A stretch of 64,000 nucleotides of DNA from Bretschneidera sinensis (taxonomy: Eukaryota; Streptophyta; Magnoliopsida; Brassicales; Akaniaceae): contig CM043702.1 in assembly GCA_023935145.1 (NCBI GenBank), forward strand, positions 107,247,088 to 107,311,087. Direction: 5' to 3'. A program made the position numbers and the translations under genes. Of the stretch, positions 1-10,866 are shown piece by piece. The notes below the pieces were generated by a model, which saw only the letters and a program-made list of their open reading frames with translations, did no database searches and was not told the origin of the DNA. Numbering within the stretch: position 1 is the first letter of the stretch; every line of letters starts with the position of its first letter.

Positions 1-754
1 TGTAATGACCTATCCTGAGTGGGCCTTACTCGGAACAATTCCATTACTTTTCAGCACTGAGCGCCTTGACTCAAGATAAAACTATATCAATCAAGCAAAA
101 ATTCCTTCAATCGTTTCGATTTAATATAAACATAGAATCTTTAATACAATAAATCATTTAATAGAAATTACCAACTCTAAGTTTTTACAAGAGACACAAT
201 GAAAAGGAAAAACTCTTTCAAGTACTTTTAACTCGAACATCTTTTACAAATACTAAACCAAAAACAAAACTTAAACTCCTAAGAAGACTAAAAAATGAGG
301 ATGCCGTGGACGATGACCTTACTAAGGTCTTCCATCAACTTCGACCATAAACCTTTCGGTTACTTTCCTGAAATATTAGTAAAAACGAGGGGGCGAGCTA
401 AAAAGCTCAATAAGTAAAACATTTTACTAGGAGTAATCGTTTTAGGGATGCTATTCTTAAATTCCAATTCATGTCATATATGTTATAAGTAGATATAGGT
501 GTAAAACGACTTACATCTTTTAGATTTTTCAAAGGAGAGTCCAATCTTAAGAAAAGTAATTATTTATTATATAAATACAATCTTATCGTAACATTAGTGC
601 AAACTATTTATTCATAACGTTCATCTCCTTATATATTCTTATCATATCACAAGTAATTATCATCCACATGTATTTCATTTAATAAGTCATATTGTATGCC
701 TTTCATAGGCCAAAAATCAAATACCATTCGTGGGCCAAACAAAAAAACATCTTC

Positions 755-865
755 ATGGATCAAGCACAAATTTTACCTCTCATGGGCTAAGTATAACCCA
801 TGCCATTCATGGGCCAAATATAATCTATGCCTCTCATTGGTCAAATATAATTCACCAACCATCAA
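755..865. repeat. Minisatellite in X LTR, about 28-33 bp unit
   Basis: Four to five degenerate copies of a unit containing CATGGGCCAAATATAA. The same array occurs inverted at about 15740-15880, so it belongs to the family rather than being a local expansion. Short ORFs through it are a by-product of the repeat. Confidence 0.7.
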
Positions 866-997
866 TGGAAGAATTCAATGTAATGGGATGCGAGTTCACT
901 TCTTTACTTCACTTCTCTTCATTTTCAATTTCAATTCATTTTCATTTTCCTCCCATGGGCTAATCATATAGTAATTGGGATGTCTCCCCATGTAAAT

Positions 998-1160
998 AAT
1001 TTGGATCCCCTCTTTACCTCTTACTAGGCAAAGTTCTTGCGTTAAAATAATTTGGATCTCCTTCCTACCCCTTACTAGGCATAGTCCTTGCATTAAAAAT
1101 CAAATTGGATCTCCTACTTACCCCTTGCTAGGCAGAGTCCTTACATTAAAAATTAAATAC
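998..1160. repeat. Tandem repeat in X LTR, about 55 bp unit, 3 copies
   Basis: Three successive copies of a segment containing TTGGATC, CCTCTTACTAGGCA and a CCTTGCATTAAAAA-type tail. The inverted counterpart lies at about 15455-15610. Confidence 0.75.
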
Positions 1161-1379
1161 AATAATTGTAAATCATAATCCAAACAAATATTCAATCAAG
1201 CATTCGTCAACTTCTCATATTATTAAATTCATGACTTATAAAAATCATATCACTTCATATATGTATGAATAAACATTTCTTGTTTCTATATCATTTATAC
1301 TTCAACAACCTTTCGATTTTATAGTCATCAACTCAAATAGTATATTGTTCATACTAGAGAGGTCAAACCAAGAAGCTTA

Positions 1380-1388
1380 TATATATAC

Positions 1389-1428
<40 letters not shown>
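1380..1428. repeat. (TA)n(TG)n microsatellite
   Basis: Alternating AT tract passing directly into a GT tract. The X copy on the plus strand has the same compound tract at 15148-15195. Confidence 0.95.
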
Positions 1429-2039
1429 ACTTATGCACTAAGTACTTATTTTCTATAATTTTGGAGTATGGTTCTAATCGCTATGCCCACTATATTCTCA
1501 TATGTCCTACATTATAGATTATCACTAAGCCTCAAACTCTATGTACGTATCAATCTAGACATACTAATATTTACAATTTCATAATTACGTTACATTGTAT
1601 ACCTTTAATTCTTTTACATGTTATTGAACATGCTATAACGCTTACTAAAAGTAGGTGGACCTCACCTTTTCCGTACCAAGCTCTAACCTTGGATTACTTC
1701 TTAGTCCTTAGTGTCTTTCTCCGATCACATCTAATGTATATAATTACTTAGTATATTAAATCAAGAAATATATAATTCAAATATACCTAAGCATTTCATT
1801 AAGCTCATACTAGCAAAAAAAAGTAGAGGTTAAGTCACAATTTTTTTTTCCTTTTGTTTAAAGCTTTTCTAAACTTTGTTCTAACATGATTTAAAACAAA
1901 TGAAATCCTTTCAAGATCTTAGCTTTCAAAACCTTAATATGTTTTAAACTCATATCACCTTGGAAGAATTCTATAGTTGAAATATTTAACAAGAGTGGGT
2001 CATTTTTGGAAAAAAACAAGGTTGAAAACAGGTTCAAGG

Positions 2040-2185
2040 GTTCGGACAATTGATTGTCTATATTGGACAATTGACTGTAGGCTGCCTAGAGATTTGCATA
2101 GTCGATTGTCCAAAATGGATAGTCGACTATCCAAGGTTCAGAGAGTTTCATAGTAGACCGCGATCATTGGATAGTCGACTGTTTG
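2040..2185. repeat. Cluster of GTCGAC/CAATTG dyads in X LTR
   Basis: Several imperfect dyads spaced about 30-45 bp, including the perfect 16-bp palindrome GGATAGTCGACTATCC at 2117-2132 and a related half-site near 2165-2180. The plus-strand X LTR keeps the same palindrome at 14517-14532. The cluster lies downstream of the TATA box in the element's own sense, so it would be transcribed. Confidence 0.8.
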
Positions 2186-2632
2186 GTCGTGATTTCAGAA
2201 AAGTTTAGGGAAAAAACTTCATTTTTCTTCAAAACAACTTCTTGTCTCCAATGGGACTTCCAATCCAGATCAAATACAAGTTCTCAAGGGTTTCAAATCA
2301 AAGATTATACATCATCCAAAGCATTTTTCATATGAAATCACATCAAACTTAGAAATCCATCACATAATTAGTTTCTTTGAAAACAACTTTCTTCTCAAGC
2401 TTTTTCTTAAGCAAACTATTCAAATCAAGCCTAAAAAATCTTCATTCTCTAGTTTAATAAACAAGCTTAATGCTTTAAAAGTAAAGGAGAAAACTATTTA
2501 CCTTAGGCTAGCAAGAAACTCTCATCATTTCCTTCCTCTCATTCTTCTTCCTTCGTTTTTTTCTCCTCTTTCTCTAGGTTTTCTAGAGGGTTCCATCATT
2601 TTTTGGTCTCTCTCTCTCTCTCTCCCACACTC

Positions 2633-2640
2633 TATTTATA
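2633..2640 (-). promoter_or_regulatory. TATA box of minus X LTR
   Basis: TATAAATA on the minus strand, same context (GTCTATAAATAGAGTG) as at 13950 in the plus copy. Conservation in both copies supports a promoter element. Confidence 0.65.
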
Positions 2641-2886
2641 GACAAATCTTTCCATTAATTTCACAATAACCTTTTTTTTTTGTTTGCAGCCTTTCCTATT
2701 TCCACCACATAACTTTCCAAATTTATGTTTTTGCTTAGTTCCTCTTACTATTCTTCAAAAGTTTCCACAAACTTCAAATATAATAAATAAATAAAATTAG
2801 CTCAAACCTAAACAAGCAACACCAATAACACACCAAAGTAAAACTTCATGACATTTAATATTTTAAATAAAACACCAGGCTCTACA

Positions 2887-2945
2887 ATTCTCTCCCACTA
2901 AAAAAAATTTTGTCATCAAAATTTTCTTAACCGAGATTTACAAGT
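2887..2945 (-). promoter_or_regulatory. Polypurine tract and 3' tail of X internal region
   Basis: On the minus strand TAGTGGGAGAGAAT abuts the LTR start TGTAGAG. It is preceded by TTTTGATGACAAAATTTT, resembling the 'gatgacgaaattt...gggggagaat' tail seen at the 3' end of many plant chromovirus polyproteins. This marks plus-strand priming and fixes the orientation. Confidence 0.7.
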
Positions 2946-4459
2946 ATTGGGCTTATCGCTTCCATGGCTTCTCTCAAACTTTTATCAAATCAATCCTCTA
3001 AATAAGAGTATCATTCAAAATCTTTTCTTTCACATTTTTATTTTATCCTTTTCTTTCAAAAATTAAGATCTTTGTTATTTCCTATTATTCTTTGAATTCC
3101 TTAACTTTTGTCCTTCCTTGACAAACATAAGCACTTCGTAATCCGTTTTGTAGTAACACTTGAACATTTTATGAATCAGTCAATTCTATTTATGTTTAGT
3201 AGTCCCATTCTACAAATCTCCATTCTAGATTTATCGCTTAGTTGCGTTCAATAATAACTTATCTAATTTATTCTTAAACTTTACTTCTACCTCCCAAAGA
3301 TTTTCCTTTACAAGAGTTTTCCTTTGGTGTTGATCGTACTTCAAGTTTTTCCATTCTTATAGAATCTTCTTGTCTCTTTACATAAGCTCATATATCAAAT
3401 ATTCTACTCAAGAATTTATAACTCACCTCAAATCATCATTTCTCTTGCTTAGCAAGCTCTTTACCTTAAACTTTTCTAAGGATCTTTATCCTATAACCTT
3501 GTCACTATTAGTCCTTGTATTAGCCAATTCTTACATCAATTCTCCAAACAATAAATTTTCAAATTTCAAACTTCCAACTTCCTACTCATTTGTACATTTA
3601 ATATCTCAAATCACACTTAAAATTTTACCTTAACACTTACAACTTTATCTCTTCTCTAACTCATCATTTCATACTTTTATTTCTTATCCTTATAATCGTT
3701 CTATCCCTAATACCTTCAATAACTTCTTACTCTTTACATTTATACTTCGAAGAAAGTTCTAACTAAATCAATGATTAGTTATAATTCTATAAATTCTCGT
3801 ATATAAACTGATATGTTTCAACCTCTTGATTTGCTATCAAAATCATAAATTTATCAAGTTACTCTATCTCTTCTTAATTTTAATAACATGGTCCAGTACA
3901 AGCATCTAACAAATTTCTTCATCATTCTCAAGTTCCAATGTCTCATTTTTTACACTAACTAAATATTAAAATTGATTTTCTCGATTCTTACATTATCTCT
4001 CATCGTTTATTTCACCGAAATATAATATCCATGTCTCTCTACACCACCTCTATCCTTCCAAAATATTTACACGCTTAAGTTCTTTTCTTGACTTAATGAC
4101 ACATTCAAAATAATATTCAATATTTACAACACAAAATCTTAATCAAATCTTAAAAGGCATCCCTTAACTCAATCATAAATTGTACCTTCCTTCACATTTT
4201 AATAAATTCAGATAAAATTAAAATAAGATAGAATCCTTACTTCTTCCCAGTGGTTATCCTTCTCCAAGTGGCTTACCTGTAGCTGTGGCCGATAAAGAGA
4301 AATCAAGAAAATCAAGTCAGATTTTAGGAAGAGGAAAATGGAGAAGAGCAAAATGCATGGTAAGTTTTGCGCGACCATGTAAGTGAAGAAGGAGGAGGGA
4401 AGAGGGAATGAAGGCACAACCGTAGGTAAGAAGAGATCTGCGACGGTAAGCATCTGTTG
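2946..4459. other. Non-coding, AT-rich internal DNA, probably of minus X element
   Basis: No reading frame longer than about 90 codons and no recognisable gag or pol motif on either strand. Its style matches 16597-18919, which follows the plus X LTR, but I could not demonstrate base-level homology by eye. Either X is a large non-autonomous element or its coding region is decayed or deleted. Short frames at 3370-3633 (+) and 4208-4462 (-) look like chance. Confidence 0.45.
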
Positions 4460-4754
4460 CATATAAGGAGGTAGCCGTCACATTTAAACAATCTAATTAA
4501 ATTTTATTATATTAAATTAATTAAACAATATGAAATGTAATATATTAATATTTCTGATCTGCGAGTGAAACATATCCATCGCATATAACTCAACCTAAAT
4601 TATTTGAGAGGAATATATAATTAAATGCAATTAATATTTGGTCAAAAATGAAAATAGCGACCGAATATAATTTTTGTAGCAAATATCACATAAGTTAGAC
4701 CGAATTTTAGTCGTCGATCTTATTTCGTCATAGATTCTTAATTTCTTTGTAGTG
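4460..4754 (-). mobile_element. CACTA-type transposon end (partial)
   Basis: On the minus strand, from 4754, the sequence begins CACTACAAAGAAATTAAG, a typical CACTA (En/Spm) terminus, followed by subterminal motifs such as GACGAAAT, GACGACTAAAATTCGGTC and TTCGGTCGC. The body must lie to the left. No opposite CACTAC end was seen in 2887-4460, so the element is truncated; the left limit given is approximate. No transposase coding seen. Confidence 0.55.
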
Positions 4755-6005
4755 TTTTTATTAATAATTTTAAACCATACGTAACTCTGTCAATGCCACT
4801 GCATCCCATGTTCTTTCCAAATCAACCCACCATAGTAGTTGTGACATAGCCTTATCTCATCATCCTCTAATTATAATCTCTCCAGCTCTTTTATATAACC
4901 TTAACTTTAAATCCTCAATTTGTTAACTTAAAGAAAATGTCAAAGAAATTTACAAAAAAAAAGAAAAAAAAATTAAGACAACCACAATTTTCATTATTGC
5001 AAGCAACACATAGATCGTGTATCCAATAAGAGAAGAGGAAACAGACAAGAGAGTTAAGAATTGAAATTTGACCCAAAAAATTGCAAAACCGAAGAACCAA
5101 AGGGCATATACCACAAGTTAGGAATTATACATTATTCCAACTTCATAAGTTAGAAACTCTACTTAATTACAACTCACCCTTTTACAAAATAAATGGGGAA
5201 CAAGTTATGAAATGTGGTCAATCTCATAGAGCTATTTCTGATCTGATGAAGAAGAAGCTGATGGGATGTGGAGAAGAGTTATGCTGCGGTCTGGTTCTTG
5301 CAACGATGTTGTGCACCAAATCCGAAGAAGATAAAGACATTATTTTTCTTGATTTTTTGTTTGGTTATTTGAAAAGGAACAAAAAACAAAAATTACTTGG
5401 AATTAGCAAGGAGTTGTTGTAAAGGAAGAAATGAGATGAGGGAGATGATGAGCAAAACTGTTGGATTAAAAAGGTTAGGTTGGATTGAGCTACTAGGGAA
5501 GAAGATTTATGCACAAAATGCTATCATATTGATATATTTAACTTAAATAAATACTAACATATTTAATATAGGTAATTTGAGGGGCATTTAGTGGTTTTCA
5601 AAAACAAATTATGAGGTAGCTTGACATTTGACAAAAACTCTGACGCTTGACTAATGGGGTTACTAATGGAGCTATCTTTCTGTAAGGTAACCTACAAACC
5701 TCACGTATGAAACAATAATTTTTAATATCATATGTATATTTTTGAAATTACTCCTAAATTAAAGTACGAAAATGTAATTAACGTTTAATATTAAGCCACT
5801 ACAACTTTTCAATGAGTTTGAGCTCACAACCGTCGCACTAAAATAATACTCAAATATCATCACAGAAACTCAAGCTAATTGAATCGAGATCGTTTGCTTA
5901 GAAAGTCATTTAAAAAAGAAAAAACTAAGATTTGATCACTGTTTAAGTATAAAGAATTAATTGGACCCCTTTCCACCAGGTTTAACTTTTGAGATAATTA
6001 ATAAC
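4755..6005. other. Unassigned intergenic or degenerate repeat DNA
   Basis: Holds one plus-strand frame of 113 codons (5081-5422) with an in-frame ATG but no motif I recognise and biased, low-complexity flanks. The reverse strand also has no recognisable product. No LTR or TIR boundaries found until the copia array at 6006. It may be original host DNA or an unrecognised repeat. Confidence 0.5.
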
Positions 6006-6610
6006 TGTTAGGATTTTGGCTTAAATCCCCACAAGGAGAACTTCTAAATTCTTTAGGAAAAGTGGTTTCTTATTTTGTAGTTGTTTATTGTAATAAGAGT
6101 ATAATAGTAGCTTCCTATTGGATGATTGCTTGTTCTAATAGGACGAGTAGTAATAGACTTCTATATTGTTGTTCATTTCCAAATAGTATTAGAAAATTTT
6201 CCTCTATATAATGGGGGTTTTAAAGAACATTTGAGACAAATTGATAATTTCAATATACATTGTAAATCAAAGAGGTTTACTACTAGAGCTAGGATGAGAG
6301 CTTTAAGTGTATTGAAATTTGGGGATGTCAAGTAGAGAGAGCACCTACAACTAGAGCTAGGTTGAGAGCTTTGGGTGTATTGGGGCTTTTGGATTGTGAG
6401 GTAGTGAGAGTTTAGCAACTTTGCTCATCCTAAAGTTATAATTGAAAATTAAAAAATAGTGGGCTTGTTGGTGGACGTAAGCAAGGAGGATGTTAAACCA
6501 CGTCAAATTATTGTGTTTCTATTCTTTATTTTATCTAACTATTTAACTTTATTGGTTGTGTTTTTTGCCAAAAATTTGAACATGTTGATTTTAGAGATAA
6601 AATCCCAACA
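6006..6610 (+). repeat. Copia array LTR1
   Basis: Starts TGTTAGGATTTTGGC and ends AAAATCCCAACA, so TG...CA with a short inverted TGTTAG/CCAACA-like end. Preceded by AATTAATAAC; no matching right-hand target duplication can be sought because the array's right end is outside recognisable sequence. Confidence 0.85.
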
Positions 6611-7334
6611 GGTGGTATCAAACTTGTAGTTGCCATGGTAAAAACACCAAAGATATGAAAAATTAATATTGAGTTATTTGATGGAGAGAATTGTTTATAT
6701 TATTAGCAAAGTTTCATCAAAGATGTGATGATGCGACAAGGACTCTACAGGACAATTGAAGAATCAAAGCTATAAGAGATGATATAAAAGAAGTAAATTT
6801 GGGAAGATATGTCGATGTAGACGGTGAGCACAATTTTGGCATTAGCTCCTAAGATAAGACATAGCATGTTGTTCGAGACATCTCTGAAGATTTTGTAGGA
6901 TAAGCTTGAGAAAAACTATAAAGAGACACCTATAATCAATCGTCTAGAGTTAAAGGATTAAGATATTTGATGAACTGAAGATTGAAGAAGGTATGATGAA
7001 TATTAGCTTTTTCAGTAGAATGTTAGCAAGGGATGAGTACTTACCATCTTAAAAAAATGACACAGTCATGATTTTATTGGTGGGCATGGAAGTTTGAATG
7101 GATAGGGAGGTTCCACGGTACCTCTAGAGAGAGATAAGTTGAAGAGGCCCAATGTGTTCGAGGATGAAGATTTGTTTGTTACTATATCAAGGGATGAGCC
7201 AAACAATGAAAGAATGATTGCTTCAAAATTTAAATGGAGGAGATGGGAAGAAAAAAAAAATGAATGATTGCACCAATCAAAGAAGAAATTCAAATTTGAT
7301 GATAAGGTGGAGAATTTAAGCAAAGGTGGAGATT
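6611..7334 (+). pseudogene. Copia array internal region 1 (gag remnant plus unknown tail)
   Basis: Primer site TGGTATCAAACT at 6613 (consensus TGGTATCAGAGC). From about 6650 it encodes a decayed copia gag start: 'INIELFDGEN' then '...MMRQGLYRTIEESK...' and '...LWDKLEKNYKET'-like, the retrotran_gag/UBN2 pattern. The second part carries 'ERDKLKRPNVFEDEDLFVT' and 'DEPNNERMIASK', shared with the other units but not recognised from copia pol. Stops and frameshifts throughout; no protease, integrase, RT or RNase H. Ends in polypurine tract AAAGGTGGAGATTTG. Confidence 0.75.
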
Positions 7335-7933
7335 TGTTACGATTTTGGCTCAAATCTCCACTGTAAGGACTTCAATTGGTTTACGAAAGTTTTTTCTTAT
7401 TTGTTATTTTTTACTCTAGTAGGATTATAAGAGTAGCTTATTATTAGATGGTTGCTTGTTTTAATAAGAGTAGTAGTAGTAAGCTCCTATCTTGTTCTTC
7501 GTTTCCTAATAGTATTAGAAAAATCTTCTTTTTATAAAGGGGTCCTAGAAAAAGTTAAGGCACACTCATAAGTCTAATATACATGTAAATAAGAGGGGTT
7601 TACTGCTAGAGTTAGGATGAGAGCTTTGGTTGTATTGAGATTTTAAGTAATCAAGTAGATAGAGCACCTACAACTAGAACCATATTGAGAGCTTTGGGTG
7701 TATTGGGGCATTTAGGTTGTGAGGTAGTGAGATTTCAGCAACTTTACTCATCCTAATGTTGTGATTAAAGATTAATAAAGAAGTGAATTTGTTGGTGGAC
7801 ATAGGCAAAGAGGTTCTTGAACAATGTTAAATTGTTGTGTTTTTTCTCTTTATTTTATTTTCCTATTTAATTGTTGTGGTTCTATTTTTGCAAAAACTTT
7901 GAGTATGTAGATTTTAAAGGTAAAATTGTAACA
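7335..7933 (+). repeat. Copia array LTR2
   Basis: Starts TGTTACGATTTTGGC, ends AAAATTGTAACA. Directly follows the polypurine tract of internal region 1 and precedes a primer site TGGTATCAGAGT, so it serves as 3' LTR of one unit and 5' LTR of the next. Confidence 0.85.
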
Positions 7934-8642
7934 TGTGGTATCAGAGTAATGGTAGTGATAGCAAAAATACTAAAGATAGTCAAAATTAATATTAAGTTAT
8001 GTGATGGGGGGAATTGTTTCTCTCAATGGTAAAGTTTCGTCAAAAATGTGAAGACACAACAAGGGCTCTGTAAGATGATTAAAGAGTCCAAGCTACATGA
8101 GATGATATAAAAAAACTAAATTTGGGAAGATATGTCGATGTGGGCAGTGACTACAATTCATTTAGAATTGACTCTTGAGATAAGGTATAGCGTGTTGTTT
8201 GCGAAATCTCCGAAGATTTTGTGGGATAAGCTTGACAAAACCTACAAATAAAAGCCAATAATCAATTTTCTAGACTTAAAGGATGACAATATTTGATGAA
8301 TTTAATATGGAAGAAAGCCTGATGAATATTAGCTTTTCAGTAGTTTGTTGGCAGATGATGAGTACTTACCACCTGAAGAGAATGACATAGTCACGATGTT
8401 AATAATGGACAAGGAAGTTTGGATAGATGAGGAGGTTCTTGCAATACCTCCAGAGAGAGATAAGTTGAAGAAACGAAGTGTTTTCAAAGATGAATATTTG
8501 TTCGTGACAACATTAGGAGATGAGCCAAACAATGAAAGAATTGTTGCTTCGAAAAGTAAATGAAGAAGATGGGAAGGCCATCGACAAATAAAGAAATTCA
8601 AGTTTGATGATGAGGTGGAGAATTTGAGCTAAAGTTGAGATT
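7934..8642 (+). pseudogene. Copia array internal region 2
   Basis: Primer site TGGTATCAGAGT at 7936, the closest to consensus in the array. Decayed gag start follows. The distal part is open from 8345 to 8563 (72 codons): 'MLADDEYLPPEENDIVTML', an acidic stretch, then 'RDKLKKRSVFKDEYLFVTT' and 'DEPNNERIVASKSK'. This conserved acidic tail has no assignment. No pol domains. Confidence 0.7.
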
Positions 8643-9248
8643 TGCTACGATTTTGGCTCAAATCCCCACAATGAGGACTTTTAATTGGATTAGGAAAAGT
8701 GATTTCCCATTTTGTAATTGCTTATTTTAGGTAGTGTATGGTATTAGTTTCTTATTGGATGGTTTCTTATTCAAATAGGATGAGTAGTAGTGGCGTCCTA
8801 TGTTTTTGTTCTTTTTCTAATGGTATTAAGAAAATCTCCTTTATATAATAGGTTTCCTAGAGAAAGTATGAGGCATACTCATAATTCGAATATAAATTGT
8901 AAATAAGAGGGGTTTACTACTAGACTTAGGATGAGAGCTTTGGGTCTATTGGGGTTTTGGGTTGTGAAGCAGAGAGAGTACCTACAACTAAAACCAGGTT
9001 AGGAGCTTTAGGTTTATTGGGGCTTTTGGGTTGTGAGGTAGTGAGAGTTTAGCAACTTTGCTCTTTTTCAAGTTGTAATTGAAGATTAATAAAGTATTGA
9101 GTTTGTTGGTGGACATAGGCAAAGAGGTTGTCGAACCACGTTAAATTATTTTGTTCTTACTCCTTATTTTATTTTCTTATTTATTTATTGTGGTTATATT
9201 TTTTACCTAAAATTTGAGTTTGTAGATTTTAAAGGTAAAATTCCAACA
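8643..9248 (+). repeat. Copia array LTR3
   Basis: Starts TGCTACGATTTTGGC and ends AAAATTCCAACA; 606 bp, uninterrupted. Followed by a degenerate primer site AGTGATATTAGACTTG. Confidence 0.85.
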
Positions 9249-9546
9249 AGTGATATTAGACTTGTGGTGGCACTGACAAAAACACTAAAGATAGATAAAA
9301 TTAATATTAAATTATTTGATGGGGAGAATTGCTTCTCTCTATGGAAAAGTTTCGCCAAAGATGTGATTATGCGAGAAGAGCTTTACAAGACAATTAAAGA
9401 GTCCAAGCTACAAGAGATGATATAAAATAATTTAATTTGGGAAGATATGTCGATGTGGGCAATGAGCACAATTCGTTAGGCATTGGCTCTTGAGATAAGG
9501 TATAGTGTGTTGTTAGAGAAATCTTCAAAAAATATTGTGGGATAAG

Positions 9547-9761
9547 TACTGGAATATTCACATGTGAGTAAAGAGATGTGGAAAATCAATCGTACATGGA
9601 GAAAAAACTAGATAAGTAAATAGCATATATATGGTTGTGGAACCATAACCCATTAGCTTAAGTTTTGGGTTCATATAGTCTCTTACATCATATATTGGGC
9701 CTTTGCTTGGTGGACTCTCCTAGCCTAAGTTTCTACCAAACTTGGGTCATCATGCCTAATA
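9547..9761 (+). repeat. TRIM 5' LTR
   Basis: 215 bp; first bases TAC instead of TGT, otherwise aligned with the 3' LTR through the end CCTAATA. Confidence 0.9.
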
Positions 9762-10000
9762 AGTGGTATTAGAACCGATGGTTTAGCTGGGTGTGACTAG
9801 ATCATGCGGTTAAGTTTGGGATGCTTGCGGTGGTATAATCAAACAATAGGGGGAGCTTGAGGGACATGTGTAGCGCGAACAAGGTGACTTGTATAGCGAG
9901 CAGGTGATGCTCGCACGATGAAGTTTGTGTGGTTCAAAGGGTAGAATCTATGGAGCTCGTTGTTGAAAGTCGGTGTGTGATTCTCTGACTTCGATAGGAG

Positions 10001-10217
10001 AACGGATGACTTTCCAAGTGTGTTTGTTGGACTATTGTGCGAGTTTGGAGTTGGTATAAGCATGATGGTAAGGGGGAGCAATGGACTCACACATGAGGGG
10101 GAGATTGTTGGGAACAGATGACTTTCCAAGTGTGTTTGTTAGACTACGGTGCGAGTTTGGAGTTAGTATAAGCATGATGGTAAAGGGGAGCAATGGACTC
10201 ACATGTGAGGGGGAGAT
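10001..10217 (+). repeat. 112-bp tandem duplication inside TRIM
   Basis: Segment AACGGATGACTTTCCAAG... at 10001-10112 recurs at 10113 as AACAGATGACTTTCCAAG.... Each copy ends with a GGGGGAGATTGTTGG block, so a second polypurine tract with a few bases of LTR start is present internally at about 10100. Confidence 0.85.
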
Positions 10218-10434
10218 TGTTGGAAATATTCACATGTGAGTAAAGAGATGTGGAAAATCAATCCCACATGGAGAAAAAACTAGATAATTAAATGGCATAT
10301 GTATGGTGGTGGAACCAGAACCCATTAGCTTAAGCTTTTGGGTTCATATGGTCTCCTACATCATATATTAGGCCTTTGCTTGGCGGACTTTCCAAGCCCA
10401 AGTTTCTCTCAAACTTGGGTCATCATGCCTAACA
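10218..10434 (+). repeat. TRIM 3' LTR
   Basis: 217 bp, starts TGTTGGAAATATTCAC, ends CATGCCTAACA, followed by target copy ATAAG. Confidence 0.92.
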
Positions 10435-10866
10435 ATAAGCTCGAGAAGAACTACAAAGAGACGTCTATAATCAATTGTCTAGACTTAAAGGGTGAATATA
10501 GTTGATGAATTGAAGATGGAAGAAGGTATGATGAATATTAGTTTTTTTAGTAGAATGTTGGTAGAGGATGAGTACTTGCCACCTGAAGAAGATGACATAG
10601 TGACGATGTTAGTGGTAGGAAATGAAGTTTGGATGGATGGGGAGGTTCCCATTGTAGATCCAAAGATAGATATATTGAAGAGGCCAAGTGTGTTCGAGGA
10701 TGAAAATTTGTTCATGATTTATACCAAAGAGGAACCAAGCAATAAAAGAATCGTTGCTTCGAAAAGTAAATGGAGGAGATGGGAAGACTAAAAGGAAGGA
10801 TTGCACCAACCATTGAAGATAGTCAAATTTGATGATGAGGTGGAGAATTTAAAACAAGGTGGGGCT

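Larger units (their letters stand above)
1..2886 (-). repeat. Long LTR, gypsy family X (minus-oriented 3' LTR)
   Basis: Read on the minus strand it starts TGTAGAGCC and ends GGTCATTACA, i.e. TG...CA. It is the inverted counterpart of 13706-16596 over its whole length: same minisatellites, TA/TG tract, palindromes and TATA box. The polypurine-like tract just right of 2886 shows that the internal region lies to the right, so this is the downstream LTR of a minus-strand element. The window begins exactly at its U5 end, so the flank is not visible. The two X copies are clearly diverged (many differences in the first 140 bp), so both are old. Assignment to a Tekay/Del-like chromovirus rests on LTR length, the met-tRNA-type primer site of the other copy and the sequence before the LTR. 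Confidence 0.85.
9547..10434 (+). mobile_element. TRIM (miniature LTR retrotransposon)
   Basis: LTRs at 9547-9761 and 10218-10434 (about 215 bp, starting TGTTGGAAATATTC in the right copy and TACTGGAATATTC in the left, ending CATGCCTAACA/CATGCCTAATA). Between them are 456 bp with a primer site TGGTATTAGAAC at 9764 and a GGGGGAGAT polypurine tract at 10209. No coding capacity. Flanked by a perfect 5-bp target duplication ATAAG (9542-9546 and 10435-10439) inside the copia array. Total 888 bp, in the TRIM size class. Confidence 0.92.
9249..10866 (+). pseudogene. Copia array internal region 3, split by TRIM
   Basis: Gag remnant 'INIKLFDGENCFSLW' from about 9300, interrupted at 9546 by the TRIM and resuming at 10435 with CTCGAGAAGAACTACAAAG. 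The distal conserved frame is best preserved here: 10492-10791, 99 codons, 'MNIVDELKMEEGMMNISFF', 'EDEYLPPEEDDIVTML', 'KRPSVFEDENLF', 'IVASKSKWRRWED'. Excluding the TRIM and one target copy, it is about 725 bp, like its neighbours. Confidence 0.75.

Noticed and set aside
696..971. 91-codon ORF near the left edge
   Set aside because: Produced by the minisatellite in the X LTR; the inverted copy gives a similar frame at 15707-15907.
755..1160. CRISPR-like direct repeats
   Set aside because: Units are degenerate and head-to-tail without unique spacers, and the sequence is plant nuclear DNA.
5081..5422. 113-codon ORF as a possible host gene
   Set aside because: No recognisable domain, ordinary chance length for this sequence, no clear promoter or splice pattern; left as unassigned.
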